A DNA stretch of 64,000 nucleotides, taken from contig DASRAJ010000002.1 of assembly GCA_035638255.1 (NCBI GenBank), positions 1 through 64,000 on the forward strand, read 5' to 3'. The position numbers and the translations under genes were made by a program. The notes under the pieces are model-generated. The model had not been told where the DNA came from, searched no databases, and saw nothing but the letters and a program-made list of their open reading frames with translations. Position 1 is the stretch's first letter. Every line of letters starts with the position of its first letter. Positions 27,068 through 33,614 of the stretch are shown here, piece after piece. Origin of the DNA: DASRAJ01 sp035638255. GTDB lineage: Bacteria; Bacteroidota; Bacteroidia; Chitinophagales; UBA10324.

Positions 27068-27577
27068 TCATTCTTCTACAATGATATTCATCTTTGACTT
27101 AGTTGTTGATATGAAATAACCTAAGATCAAAAGACTGACTAAGTAAGCTATTCCAGCGAGCAAATATTCGTGATCCACGTCTATTGAATAATACCGCCTT
27201 GGTTCTTGTAAAAAGAATTTTGATACTACAATTATGAAACACAATATTGCCGAGTAAAAAAATTTTCGTCTGATCTTTTTAAACCAAAAGAATTGAGAGA
27301 ATATTATTTGAACATGTTCTCTCAGGTAAAAAGGGATAAGTGTCATCGGGCTTATTATGTGTGAATCATAATAAACAGCAGATCCAAAAAATACAGAAAG
27401 AATTAAAAATGCTTGGACAATTCCAGCGACTGCAGTTATGATATTGTTACTCTCCCACAGGATTTCGACCCTGCCTTTGATGCCTGGAAAATGTGCCAAG
27501 ATAAAAGCTAAAAGGAATCCTGGGAGATACAACATCTCATTTATTTGGACATAGGACACAACGATTTGCTCAAACAT
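27068..27577 (-). CDS. Multi-pass membrane protein, unknown
   Basis: 169 residues from ATG at 27577 (the frame extends to 27697, but the extra 40 residues, MNFVTSLFRSQIISQ onward, do not look coding). Four or five hydrophobic segments: MLYLPGFLLAFILAHF, IITAVAGIVQAFLILSVFFG, FFYSAILCFIIVVSKFF and YLLAGIAYLVSLLILGYFIS. No family recognised. The gene sits between the DUF5678/retropepsin pair and the T9SS gene. Confidence 0.5.
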   Translation of the reverse strand: MFEQIVVSYVQINEMLYLPGFLLAFILAHFPGIKGRVEILWESNNIITAVAGIVQAFLILSVFFGSAVYYDSHIISPMTLIPFYLREHVQIIFSQFFWFKKIRRKFFYSAILCFIIVVSKFFLQEPRRYYSIDVDHEYLLAGIAYLVSLLILGYFISTTKSKMNIIVEE

Positions 27578-27709
27578 TGAAAGGTATTTTTTCTGGTTGT
27601 GGCACGCCTTTGATCGACAACTGAAGCGAAAGTTAGTATTCTCTATCGTGCCTTGAGAGATTATCTGAGAACGAAAAAGTGATGTCACAAAATTCATGAC
27701 ATCACTTCT

Positions 27710-27759
27710 TCAAGCCATCCTCACAATCTTCGGCTGAAAAATTCCTTCGATGTTCGCCC
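27710..27759 (-). pseudogene. Second copy of the rtcB 3' end
   Basis: Fifty bases here are nearly identical to the last fifty bases of rtcB at 29117-29166 and in the same orientation, in frame to the stop: NIEGIFQPKIVRMA against NIEGIFHPKIVRMA. Only about the last 16 codons remain. It is either the remains of a second rtcB or the tail left by an insertion event (see findings). Confidence 0.75.
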
Positions 27760-27825
27760 ACCGCTTTGCAATTGCAATATCATTTCATGTTTCTTTCACG
27801 AACAATAAAAATGTAGTTTTAAGGA

Positions 27826-29103
27826 ATGCTTTTGAATCACCGCCATTTTCTTTTCTTTTTAGCAATATCATTTCTAATTAATGTTCCGATGGCATTCTCA
27901 CAAAGGGAATTTCTGGTCACTCTCAACTATACGAATGCCAATTACAATATCATTGACAGTATTCCAGGTGTGATGTGGATTTTAGACGGAACATCGGCCT
28001 TCGATGAAAATCATCACCTCTATTTTTTTGAAGGAAATAACACGGGAATTTCGCCTTGGTATTTATACGCTGTGAATGCAATTACAGGACAAACAGTACA
28101 TCGAAATAAATTGTTAGTGAATGGTGATAGCTCTGGAAGTATTCTTGAATTAGCATTTAACAATCAAACCGGTTTGCTAAATGGTATTTATCTCAATAAC
28201 ATTCTTGGCACTGCCGATTTTGTTTCTATTGTTCCTGAATCGGGAGCAGTTACAGTACTGAATCCTATTCCTGATTTTAACGGTATAGGCGTGTGCAGTT
28301 CGACCTTTGATCAGAATCATCATCGCTATATTTTTGAAGGATATTTATCTGGTGAAAGAAGTAGGATTATCAGTATTGACGCCAATAACGGTGAGATTGT
28401 TTCAAGCCCTGAAGTAACACCGTATCCTGTTCATGGATATAGCCCTTCGTCATTATTTTACAACAATGATGACAACAAATTATATGGTTTCTATCAGGAT
28501 GATGGAACATTTAATTGGGATTCAATAAATATTACTACTGCGGCTGCAAACTTGATCGCTGATATACCAGAACTAGCCGGCATTACTGGACCCCCGAAAT
28601 TTAAAGCGCTTGACGAAAGAGATCATCGCTTTATTTTTCTAGGGTTAGATCACGCTTCGGATTACCGCTTATATTCAATTGATTTCAGAAATGGAAATAT
28701 ATTATCTGATCCAGTATATCCTTATGCTACCAATGCGGTTGATCAGGAAAACGTGATTGAGTTGATTTATGATAATAAGATTAATCAGTTGTATGCTTTG
28801 CATTGGGGACCAGAGCCAACTTCTGTTCTTCCATCTGTACTGAATGATTGTGTAGAGATTCGTGACGTGAAGGTGTTTCCAAATCCATTTGCAAGTGAAG
28901 CGATCATTGATCTGACAAAAGAAATTCCTGATGTTACCATTACATTGTATGATGTGTTAGGCAGGCGATTATTATCTGGAAACTATCACAACGTTTCGGA
29001 AATTAAATTGAAAAAAGGTTCTCTTCCGCAGAGCATTTGTTTTCTCACCATTGAGTGTAATGGACATTTAGCCGGAACCATTCCGATCAACATTGAAGAG
29101 TAA
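27826..29103 (+). CDS. Secreted protein with T9SS sorting domain
   Basis: 425 residues. Signal peptide MLLNHRHFLFFLAISFLINVPMAFSQ, then a propeller-like repeat region (SAFDENHHLYFFEG, SSTFDQNHHRYIFEG, ALDERDHRFIFLG: a D-x-NHHxYxFxG strand recurs about every 100 residues) and a C-terminal T9SS type A domain (VFPNPFASEAIIDLTKEIPDVTITLYDVLGRRLL). It reads opposite to the RNA-repair genes and ends 13 bases before the rtcB stop. Role unknown; it appears to be an insertion into the island. Confidence 0.82.
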   Translation: MLLNHRHFLFFLAISFLINVPMAFSQREFLVTLNYTNANYNIIDSIPGVMWILDGTSAFDENHHLYFFEGNNTGISPWYLYAVNAITGQTVHRNKLLVNGDSSGSILELAFNNQTGLLNGIYLNNILGTADFVSIVPESGAVTVLNPIPDFNGIGVCSSTFDQNHHRYIFEGYLSGERSRIISIDANNGEIVSSPEVTPYPVHGYSPSSLFYNNDDNKLYGFYQDDGTFNWDSINITTAAANLIADIPELAGITGPPKFKALDERDHRFIFLGLDHASDYRLYSIDFRNGNILSDPVYPYATNAVDQENVIELIYDNKINQLYALHWGPEPTSVLPSVLNDCVEIRDVKVFPNPFASEAIIDLTKEIPDVTITLYDVLGRRLLSGNYHNVSEIKLKKGSLPQSICFLTIECNGHLAGTIPINIEE

Positions 29104-29116
29104 ATGTGCCAACTCC

Positions 29117-30541
29117 TCAAGCCATCCTCACAATCTTCGGATGAAAAATTCCTTCGATGTTCACCAGCTCCTGCTGTGATTGCATTACATCATTAATATT
29201 TTTGTAAGCCATCGGCGCTTCATCGAGGCCACCACCAATCAGCGTTACAGCATGCTGATGCAAAACATCTTTCAGCATTTTGTCAGTGACGAAATTCTTC
29301 GCAGCAGTACGCGACATTTTTCTTCCTGCACCATGTGATGCAGAATTGATGGAAGAATTTTCTCCTGCTCCGCTTACCACAAACCCGGGATCAATCATAG
29401 AGCCGGGAATAATTCCAAGCACACCTTTCCCTGCAGGTGTTGCGCCCTTGCGATGAACTATCACTTCTCTCCCTTCATGGATTTCTTTCCATGCGAAGTT
29501 GTGGTGATTCTCTACTATGGAAAGCGGCTGAGCACTGAGCGATCTCGCAACTTTTTTATGAATCTGGTGATGACATGCAGAAGCATAATCACCGGCAAGG
29601 TTCATGGCGAGCCAGTATTCCTGTCCTTCTTCAGAATCAAGATCGAGCCATGCAAGATGTTTTGCGATGCCGGGAAGTTTGCATTTCTCCATCGCAACTC
29701 TTGTGTAATAGTTTGCGATAGTAGCGCCCAATCCGCGTGAACCGGAATGTGAAAGCAAGGCGAGATATTTTCCGGCAGAAGGCAAGACCTCCGAGGTTTT
29801 TTTTGAAACCTCGGAGGTCTCATAGGTGTCAGGAATTTCTATAATGCCGAATTCGACGAAATGATTTCCCGAACCGGATGAACCAATTTGTTTTCCCGCT
29901 TTGCCATGAAGTGATTTTACAATCGGAATTTCATAAAACTCTTTTCGCGCAAGCACTTCATCATCCATCGGATTCTTGAATTCACCACCTGCACCGAATA
30001 AAGTTTCGCGGTGCAATACACTCTTCAGCCGTTCAGGATCTTGTTCCGTCATTGAGGAAGGCAAATCGAAAATGCTCAGGCACATTCTGCATCCGATGTC
30101 AACACCAACGCCATAAGGAATCACTGCATTCTCTGTTGCGAGCACACCACCGATGGGCAAACCATATCCCTGGTGCGCATCGGGCATGAGAGCGCCGGCA
30201 ACAGTGATCGGAAGCTTCATCGCAATTTCCATTTGGTTGATGGCGCCTGCTTCAATGTACTCTGCTCCGAACACAGCGTACTCTTTCCTTTTGGTGTTCA
30301 AAGAAATCTCATCATACTTCGGTCGCTTTTCGTCCAGCAATACCGAAGCGATCTTGTTGAGCACAGCATCATCCATGAAGGATTCAGGCTTCTCCAAAAC
30401 CTGTGACAAAATTCTTTTCGCTTCGCCATCGGATGCATGCTTGTAATAGTCATGCATGACTTTGATAGCAACACCGATCACCCTGTTCTCAGGATAACCA
30501 AGCTTTCTTAAATCCTTTCCTCTTAAGTGTAACTTTCCCAT
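29117..30541 (-). CDS. rtcB: RtcB family RNA-splicing ligase
   Basis: 474 residues, typical full length. Motifs: MPDAHQGYGLPIGG (D121, H123), VGVDIGCRM (D148, C151 as metal-binding cysteine), GSSGSGNHFVEFG, SHSGSRGLG, ENHHNFAWKE and the guanylylated histidine in ASHGAGRKMSR (H403). RtcB joins 2',3'-cyclic phosphate or 3'-phosphate RNA ends to 5'-OH ends using GTP and Mn2+, repairing RNAs cut by ribotoxins. Residues about 241-252 are encoded by a palindromic repeat inserted in frame. It is followed leftward by the T9SS gene and preceded by TPR and Rnl genes. Confidence 0.95.
   Translation of the reverse strand: MGKLHLRGKDLRKLGYPENRVIGVAIKVMHDYYKHASDGEAKRILSQVLEKPESFMDDAVLNKIASVLLDEKRPKYDEISLNTKRKEYAVFGAEYIEAGAINQMEIAMKLPITVAGALMPDAHQGYGLPIGGVLATENAVIPYGVGVDIGCRMCLSIFDLPSSMTEQDPERLKSVLHRETLFGAGGEFKNPMDDEVLARKEFYEIPIVKSLHGKAGKQIGSSGSGNHFVEFGIIEIPDTYETSEVSKKTSEVLPSAGKYLALLSHSGSRGLGATIANYYTRVAMEKCKLPGIAKHLAWLDLDSEEGQEYWLAMNLAGDYASACHHQIHKKVARSLSAQPLSIVENHHNFAWKEIHEGREVIVHRKGATPAGKGVLGIIPGSMIDPGFVVSGAGENSSINSASHGAGRKMSRTAAKNFVTDKMLKDVLHQHAVTLIGGGLDEAPMAYKNINDVMQSQQELVNIEGIFHPKIVRMA
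29785..29820. repeat. Palindromic repeat inside rtcB
   Basis: Two perfect 15-base arms (AGACCTCCGAGGTTT at 29785-29799 and its complement at 29806-29820) with a 6-base spacer. It looks like a dispersed repeat unit that has landed in frame in rtcB and is translated as ETSEVSKKTSEV. Confidence 0.8.
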
Positions 30542-30588
30542 TGTTCTAAAATTAAAATTCTGTTTTTAAAAAGAACGCCTCACCATTT

Positions 30589-30662
30589 GTCATTGCGAGC
30601 GAAGCGAAGCAATCTCCTCGGAAAGAGAGGGGATTGCTTCGGGCTGCGCCCTCGCAATGACG
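30589..30662. repeat. Dispersed palindromic repeat (GTCATTGCGAGCGAAGCG type)
   Basis: GTCATTGCGAGCGAAGCGAA at 30589 pairs with an inverted arm reading GGCTGCGCCCTCGCAATGAC (30643-30662) around GAAGCAATCTC / GATTGCTTC. This type of intergenic repeat is found in many bacterial genomes. It lies between rtcB and the TPR gene; a short form is at 23007. Confidence 0.75.
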
Positions 30663-30683
30663 CTTTGAGGTGACGGTTCATTT

Positions 30684-31217
30684 TTATTTGTGTGCTTCTA
30701 AAAGTGCTTCTCCTGATTTTGATGCTTCAAAACGCTTAAGCTGTTCTCTCACTCGCTTCAGGTTCATTTTCAGTTCATCCGTCTCATATGCAATGAATGC
30801 ATGCTTAAGAGCCATTTGATAGTGATCATGCGCTTCTTCAAGCCTATTGTTCTTTTCACGCGACTTGCCGAGAATGCTATAAAGGAAAAATCTGCTCACT
30901 CCCCTTACCTTCATTCCATTCTCCGCCACACTCTTCAGCTTTCCTGAATGATTCATCTCATTCAGCATGCAGGCATAGCTGTAATAGGTGAGTGGATATT
31001 CCGGTGCAAACTTCAATGCGAGCTTAAAGTGATCTTCTGCCTGCTCGTAATAATTCAATCTCGCCCAGTAAATCCATCCCAGCCTGAAGTGTGCCGGACC
31101 AAAGCCCGGCTCTTTCTCCAAAACTTCTTCCAGCAATCGCTTACCCAAAACATACTTGTCGTAGTAAAACATCCGGTCAACTTTCAGAAGCACTTCTTCA
31201 TAATCGTAGTAAATCAT
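30684..31217 (-). CDS. TPR-repeat protein of the RNA-repair island
   Basis: 177 residues with tetratricopeptide-like helix pairs: GKRLLEEVLEKEPGFGPAHFRLGWIYWARLNYYEQAEDHFKLALKFAPEYPLTYYSYACMLNEM, then SREKNNRLEEAHDHYQMALKH. Probably three repeats acting as a protein-protein adaptor. It precedes rtcB on the same strand with a dispersed repeat between them, so it may tether RtcB or another repair enzyme; this is inference from position only. Confidence 0.75.
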   Translation of the reverse strand: MIYYDYEEVLLKVDRMFYYDKYVLGKRLLEEVLEKEPGFGPAHFRLGWIYWARLNYYEQAEDHFKLALKFAPEYPLTYYSYACMLNEMNHSGKLKSVAENGMKVRGVSRFFLYSILGKSREKNNRLEEAHDHYQMALKHAFIAYETDELKMNLKRVREQLKRFEASKSGEALLEAHK

Positions 31218-31517
31218 TTTGATTGATTTTTTTATTGATGAAAAAAAAGTGCCTGATCATTCAATGAAGAATGACGTCATGGACTTCGCCACGATGATGA
31301 CTTCAGAAGTTTTGTTAGTACACGCATGGTAATTATGTTTTAGTTGGCCGGGTAAGAGTTAAAAATCACGATTCACGATTCACGTAATACGATTCACAAT
31401 ACGCACAACTCGATTCCCATTTTCAATTTTCTAATTTCTAATTTCAATTTTCATTACAGGTAAAGTTTGGGGAATTAGTGGATAATCTCTTTCAATCATC
31501 CAGTGATCAACCAAAGT
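31218..31517. other. Gap between TPR and rnl genes with simple repeats
   Basis: About 300 bases without a gene. It holds short direct repeats (CACGATTCACGATTCACG near 31369 and AATTTCTAATTTCAATTTTC near 31433) of the kind scattered through Bacteroidota intergenic DNA. I see no clear promoter, terminator or RNA element. Confidence 0.5.
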
Positions 31518-32510
31518 TCATTCCCCATACTTCAACAAGAATTCAGGATTGATAGCTTTGAAACTCACCCGGCCCATCACGTCTGTTTTTTCAGTCAAAG
31601 GACGAATCACTATTCCTTCCGCCCAGCTTTCATTTCGTAACTGCGAACGCAGAGTCGCTTTGCTTACGAGGTCATGGATTCCGTTTTCCAATTTGTAATC
31701 GTCACTGATCAGCGGAACAGTTTTCAAATCCAATTCTTTCATGAGCGAAATAAATTTTTCGAAACCGAAATATTCATAACGATCAATGTCGAATGCATTG
31801 AAGAAGAAAACAGCTTGTCCTTTCAGCTTGTATTTGTTCCCCTGGATTCCTTCGCCGATAATTTCTCCCTGCAAAGCGATGTTCATGTTGAGTGAACGCA
31901 GCTTGTTTTCCAGATCCAGTTCGCGTGCAACTTTCCACAAAGAATTTCTTTCATCCTCAATCAAATTCAATTTTCGTGAACACACATTAAACGCTCCGTC
32001 TTTGAAAAAATAAGTTGCAGAACTCCCATCTAACTTCTCAGTGACAAAGCAAGTTTCACCTGCATACTTGTTGAGCATCTCCTGCAATACCTGCACCCGC
32101 GTTTCATCCGTCTTGGGTATGAAAGACGGAAATGGTCCCTTCGCCACTCCTGCAAGATTTGCCGGAATTGGCGGCTCGTATTTTATGATGCCGAGCGCTT
32201 CGGTCACATCTGCATCTTCTTCAACTTTTACTTCGTCAGGAAGTATAGAAAGCGGAAAACAAATGCCTTGTGAAATCTGTCCGCGCAAGCGCACAGTACG
32301 AATGCGCATGCCACGGGGCTTGAGAAATTCGAACTCAGGCTTGTCGGGCATCAGCGAATCAATTTCACAATAGACACACAAGTCGCCCGCAGCGAATTCA
32401 TTTTTCTTCACCACCAATTCCCAACCGAGTACAGTTGCTTTTTCAATGGCATCGGCTCCCTCGATGTTTTCCAGCGACTTTATGCGCTGGATGCTTGCTA
32501 ACTTTCTCAT
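31518..32510 (-). CDS. ATP-dependent RNA ligase, DraRnl/DRB0094 (Rnl5) type
   Basis: 330 residues. The N-terminal 140 residues form the extra OB-like domain of this family (LASIQRIKSLENIEGADAIEKATVLGWELVV); the adenylyltransferase core carries motif I EKLDGSS with the nucleophilic K159, motif III-like NIALQGEIIGEG, motif IV EGIVIRPL and motif V VSFKAINPEFLLKYGE. The Deinococcus relative seals 3'-OH/5'-phosphate nicks in RNA. It is the first protein gene after the tRNA-like array, reading in the same direction, separated from tRNA-His-like by a 30-bp palindrome. Confidence 0.9.
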   Translation of the reverse strand: MRKLASIQRIKSLENIEGADAIEKATVLGWELVVKKNEFAAGDLCVYCEIDSLMPDKPEFEFLKPRGMRIRTVRLRGQISQGICFPLSILPDEVKVEEDADVTEALGIIKYEPPIPANLAGVAKGPFPSFIPKTDETRVQVLQEMLNKYAGETCFVTEKLDGSSATYFFKDGAFNVCSRKLNLIEDERNSLWKVARELDLENKLRSLNMNIALQGEIIGEGIQGNKYKLKGQAVFFFNAFDIDRYEYFGFEKFISLMKELDLKTVPLISDDYKLENGIHDLVSKATLRSQLRNESWAEGIVIRPLTEKTDVMGRVSFKAINPEFLLKYGE

Positions 32511-32521
32511 GGTTTAAAATT

Positions 32522-32551
32522 GCGATTCGCGATACGCGTATCGCGAATCGC
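32522..32551. repeat. 30-bp perfect palindrome upstream of rnl
   Basis: GCGATTCGCGATACG followed immediately by its exact complement (32522-32551) with no loop. It lies 12 bases upstream of the ligase ATG and 6 bases downstream of the tRNA-His-like gene. A related, less regular copy is at 32711-32743, so the His/Arg tRNA-like pair is bracketed. It may be a processing or termination signal, or a repeat footprint. Confidence 0.85.
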
Positions 32552-32557
32552 GATTTA

Positions 32558-32630
32558 GGTGAAGTACGGGACTCGAACCCGCATCTACAGGCGCCACAAA
32601 CCTGCGTGTTACCATTACACCAACTTCAAC
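32558..32630 (-). tRNA. tRNA-His-like gene, anticodon GTG
   Basis: Folds as a cloverleaf: D arm GTGT/ACAC with AATGGTA loop, anticodon arm CAGGT-TTGTGGC-GCCTG (GTG at loop positions 34-36), T arm GCGGG-TTCGAGT-CCCGT. Acceptor TTGAAGT pairs with ACTTCAC except for the first pair, and there is a G at -1 facing C73 as in tRNA-His. No CCA is encoded. The T1-C72 mismatch suggests it is accessory rather than housekeeping, but it could be functional. Confidence 0.7.
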
Positions 32631-32632
32631 GA

Positions 32633-32704
32633 TGGTCAGGAAGGATTCGAACCTTCATCATTCTGATTCGTATTCAGAGTCTTTTCCGGTTAAGGTACTG
32701 ACCA
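32633..32704 (-). tRNA. tRNA-Arg-like gene, anticodon ACG
   Basis: 72 bases: acceptor TGGTCAG/CTGACCA (7 perfect pairs), T arm GAAGG-TTCGAAT-CCTTC, anticodon arm TCTGA-ATACGAA-TCAGA with ACG at 34-36. The D arm is weak (three of four pairs). The anticodon arm resembles that of standard bacterial tRNA-Arg(ACG), while the body is different. Its 3' end is 2 bases from the 5' end of the tRNA-His-like gene. No CCA encoded. Confidence 0.62.
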
Positions 32705-32710
32705 AAATTT

Positions 32711-32743
32711 TCGATTCGCGATACGCGTACCGCGATTCGCGAT
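32711..32743. repeat. Degenerate copy of the upstream palindrome
   Basis: CGATTCGCGATACGCGTACC and following bases resemble the palindrome at 32522-32551 but have lost symmetry. It borders the Arg/His tRNA-like pair on the other side. The gap to the next tRNA-like gene (32744-32808) otherwise contains only short TTGCCTACTGCC-type repeats. Confidence 0.6.
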
Positions 32744-32810
32744 TTTTGATTGTTGTTTCATTTCTTCTTTTTTGCCTACTGCCTATTGCCTACTGCCAAC
32801 TTTTTTACGC

Positions 32811-32882
32811 GGTGCCTGCGGGATTCGAACCCGCACCCTTCTGATAGACAATCAGACATTCTGGTCGTTGAACTAAAGCACC
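32811..32882 (-). tRNA. tRNA-Asp-like gene, anticodon GTC
   Basis: 72 bases: acceptor GGTGCTT/AGGCACC (7 pairs), D arm GTTC-AACGACCA-GAAT, anticodon arm TCTGA-TTGTCTA-TCAGA (GTC), T arm GCGGG-TTCGAAT-CCCGC. All stems close, but the D loop lacks the conserved GG pair (G18-G19), which normally docks to the T loop, so it is probably not an ordinary translational tRNA. No CCA encoded. Confidence 0.65.
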
Positions 32883-32985
32883 AAATTGATTTTCGATTTT
32901 TGATTGACTATTGACTATTCACCATTCACTTTTTTCCATTTTATCGCTTTCATTTGCCAACTGCGAATTGCCAACTGCTTACCGT

Positions 32986-33057
32986 ATTCCGTGGGGGAAT
33001 TGAACCCTCCATCATCAGATTGAAATTCTGATATCCTGCCCATTAGACGAACGGAAT
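32986..33057 (-). tRNA. tRNA-Glu-like gene, anticodon TTC
   Basis: 72 bases: acceptor ATTCCGT/ACGGAAT (perfect), D arm GTCT-AATGGGCA-GGAT, anticodon arm TCAGA-ATTTCAA-TCTGA (TTC), T arm GAGGG-TTCAATT-CCCCC with one A-C mismatch. The weak A1-T72 pair and the T-stem mismatch are unusual for a housekeeping tRNA-Glu. It abuts Y-like unit 1 (33061). Confidence 0.65.
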
Positions 33058-33060
33058 ATT

Positions 33061-33194
33061 TTGAAAGGGCAACTATCGAAAAGAGAGAAAGCGCTCTGCC
33101 ATTTGAGCTATCCCGATTTGCACCAGGAGCTGGATTCGAACCAACAACCACTCGATCTTAAGTCGAAGTATCTCTTCTCTACGGCACCTCTCAA
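33061..33194 (-). ncRNA. Y-RNA-like unit 1 carrying a circularly permuted tRNA-Leu(TAA)-like domain
   Basis: Ends pair as TTGAGAGG/CCTTTCAA; next come TGCCGTA and a 9-bp helix GAGAAGAGA/TCTCTTTTC. Inside, in order: anticodon arm TTCGA-CTTAAGA-TCGAG (33151-33167), variable TGGTT, T arm GTTGG-TTCGAAT-CCAGC (33129-33145), 3' acceptor strand TCCTGGT, GCAA tetraloop (33118-33121), 5' acceptor strand ATCGGGA, TA, D arm GCTC-AAATGGCA-GAGC (33093-33108). Every spacing is that of a real tRNA, but the chain is opened between positions 26 and 27 and the acceptor ends are fused. Likely Ro60 ligand. Confidence 0.75.
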
Positions 33195-33198
33195 TTTT

Positions 33199-33353
33199 TT
33201 GAAAGGGTAAAAAGCGAACAGAGTGTCTTTTTATTCCTGAGCTACATCCCCATTAAAATTTTTTGTGGAGATGGCAAGAGTTGAACCTGCGACCTTCCCG
33301 ATATATATCGGGACGCTCTAACCGAAGTATCTCTGATCTACGACACCTTTCAA
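33199..33353 (-). ncRNA. Y-RNA-like unit 2 with a tRNA-like domain permuted in the D loop
   Basis: Ends pair TTGAAAGG/CCTTTCAA, followed by TGTCGTA and CAGAG/CTCTG. The interior reads GGTTAGAGC (3' half of a D arm), palindromic hairpin TCCCGATAT-ATATCGGGA in the anticodon position, T arm GCAGG-TTCAACT-CTTGC, 3' acceptor CATCTCC, a 15-base A/T-rich linker, 5' acceptor GGGGATG, TA, GCTCAGG (5' half of the D arm). Rejoined, this is a nearly normal tRNA of the GGGGATGTAGCTCAG type with its D loop as the opening point. 155 bases. Confidence 0.7.
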
Positions 33354-33384
33354 TTTCATTTTTAATTTTTTGCTGAAGAAAAAT

Positions 33385-33487
33385 TTGAAAGAGTAACAGG
33401 CAACAAGAGACTCCCCATCTTGAAATGGGACATAGGACGTATCCTACGTTTCCAACCGAAGTAGCTCTTGCTTACGACATCTTTCAA
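33385..33487 (-). ncRNA. Y-RNA-like unit 3 (YrlA-like, T arm and capped hairpin)
   Basis: Ends TTGAAAGA/TCTTTCAA; TGTCGTAA; helix GCAAGAG/CTCTTGT; GTAA faces TTAC near the ends. The interior holds TACTTCGGTTGG, a hairpin CGTAGGA-TACG-TCCTATG with a UNCG-type tetraloop in the anticodon position, and a T-arm-like hairpin CCCAT-TTCAAG-ATGGG. There is no acceptor stem. This layout (outer Ro-type stem plus a reduced tRNA-like module) resembles published YrlA RNAs in outline. Confidence 0.72.
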
Positions 33488-33508
33488 GGCTTTCACAGCA
33501 GAAAAAAG

Positions 33509-33602
33509 TTAAGGAGTAACAGGCAACAAGAGACTTCGGGTTTCGAACCCGCTGCCTTTCGGCGTTGCCAGACGAAGTAACTCTTGTTTACGACATCCTT
33601 AA
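33509..33602 (-). ncRNA. Y-RNA-like unit 4 (YrlA-like, GAAA hairpin and true T arm)
   Basis: Ends TTAAGGA/TCCTTAA; TGTCGTAA; helix ACAAGAG/CTCTTGT (7 pairs), with GTAA opposite TTAC. Interior: TACTTCGTCTGG, hairpin GCC-GAAA-GGC (GNRA tetraloop) and a perfect T arm CGGG-TTCGAAA-CCCG. 94 bases. The closing stem differs in sequence from units 1-3 yet pairs perfectly, which is covariation between paralogues. Confidence 0.75.
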
Positions 33603-33614
33603 TTTCTTAAAGAA

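Noticed and set aside
27578..27697. 40-residue N-terminal extension of the membrane protein at 27068-27577
   Set aside because: Sequence lacks membrane or signal character and looks like translated non-coding DNA; the internal ATG gives a more typical protein.
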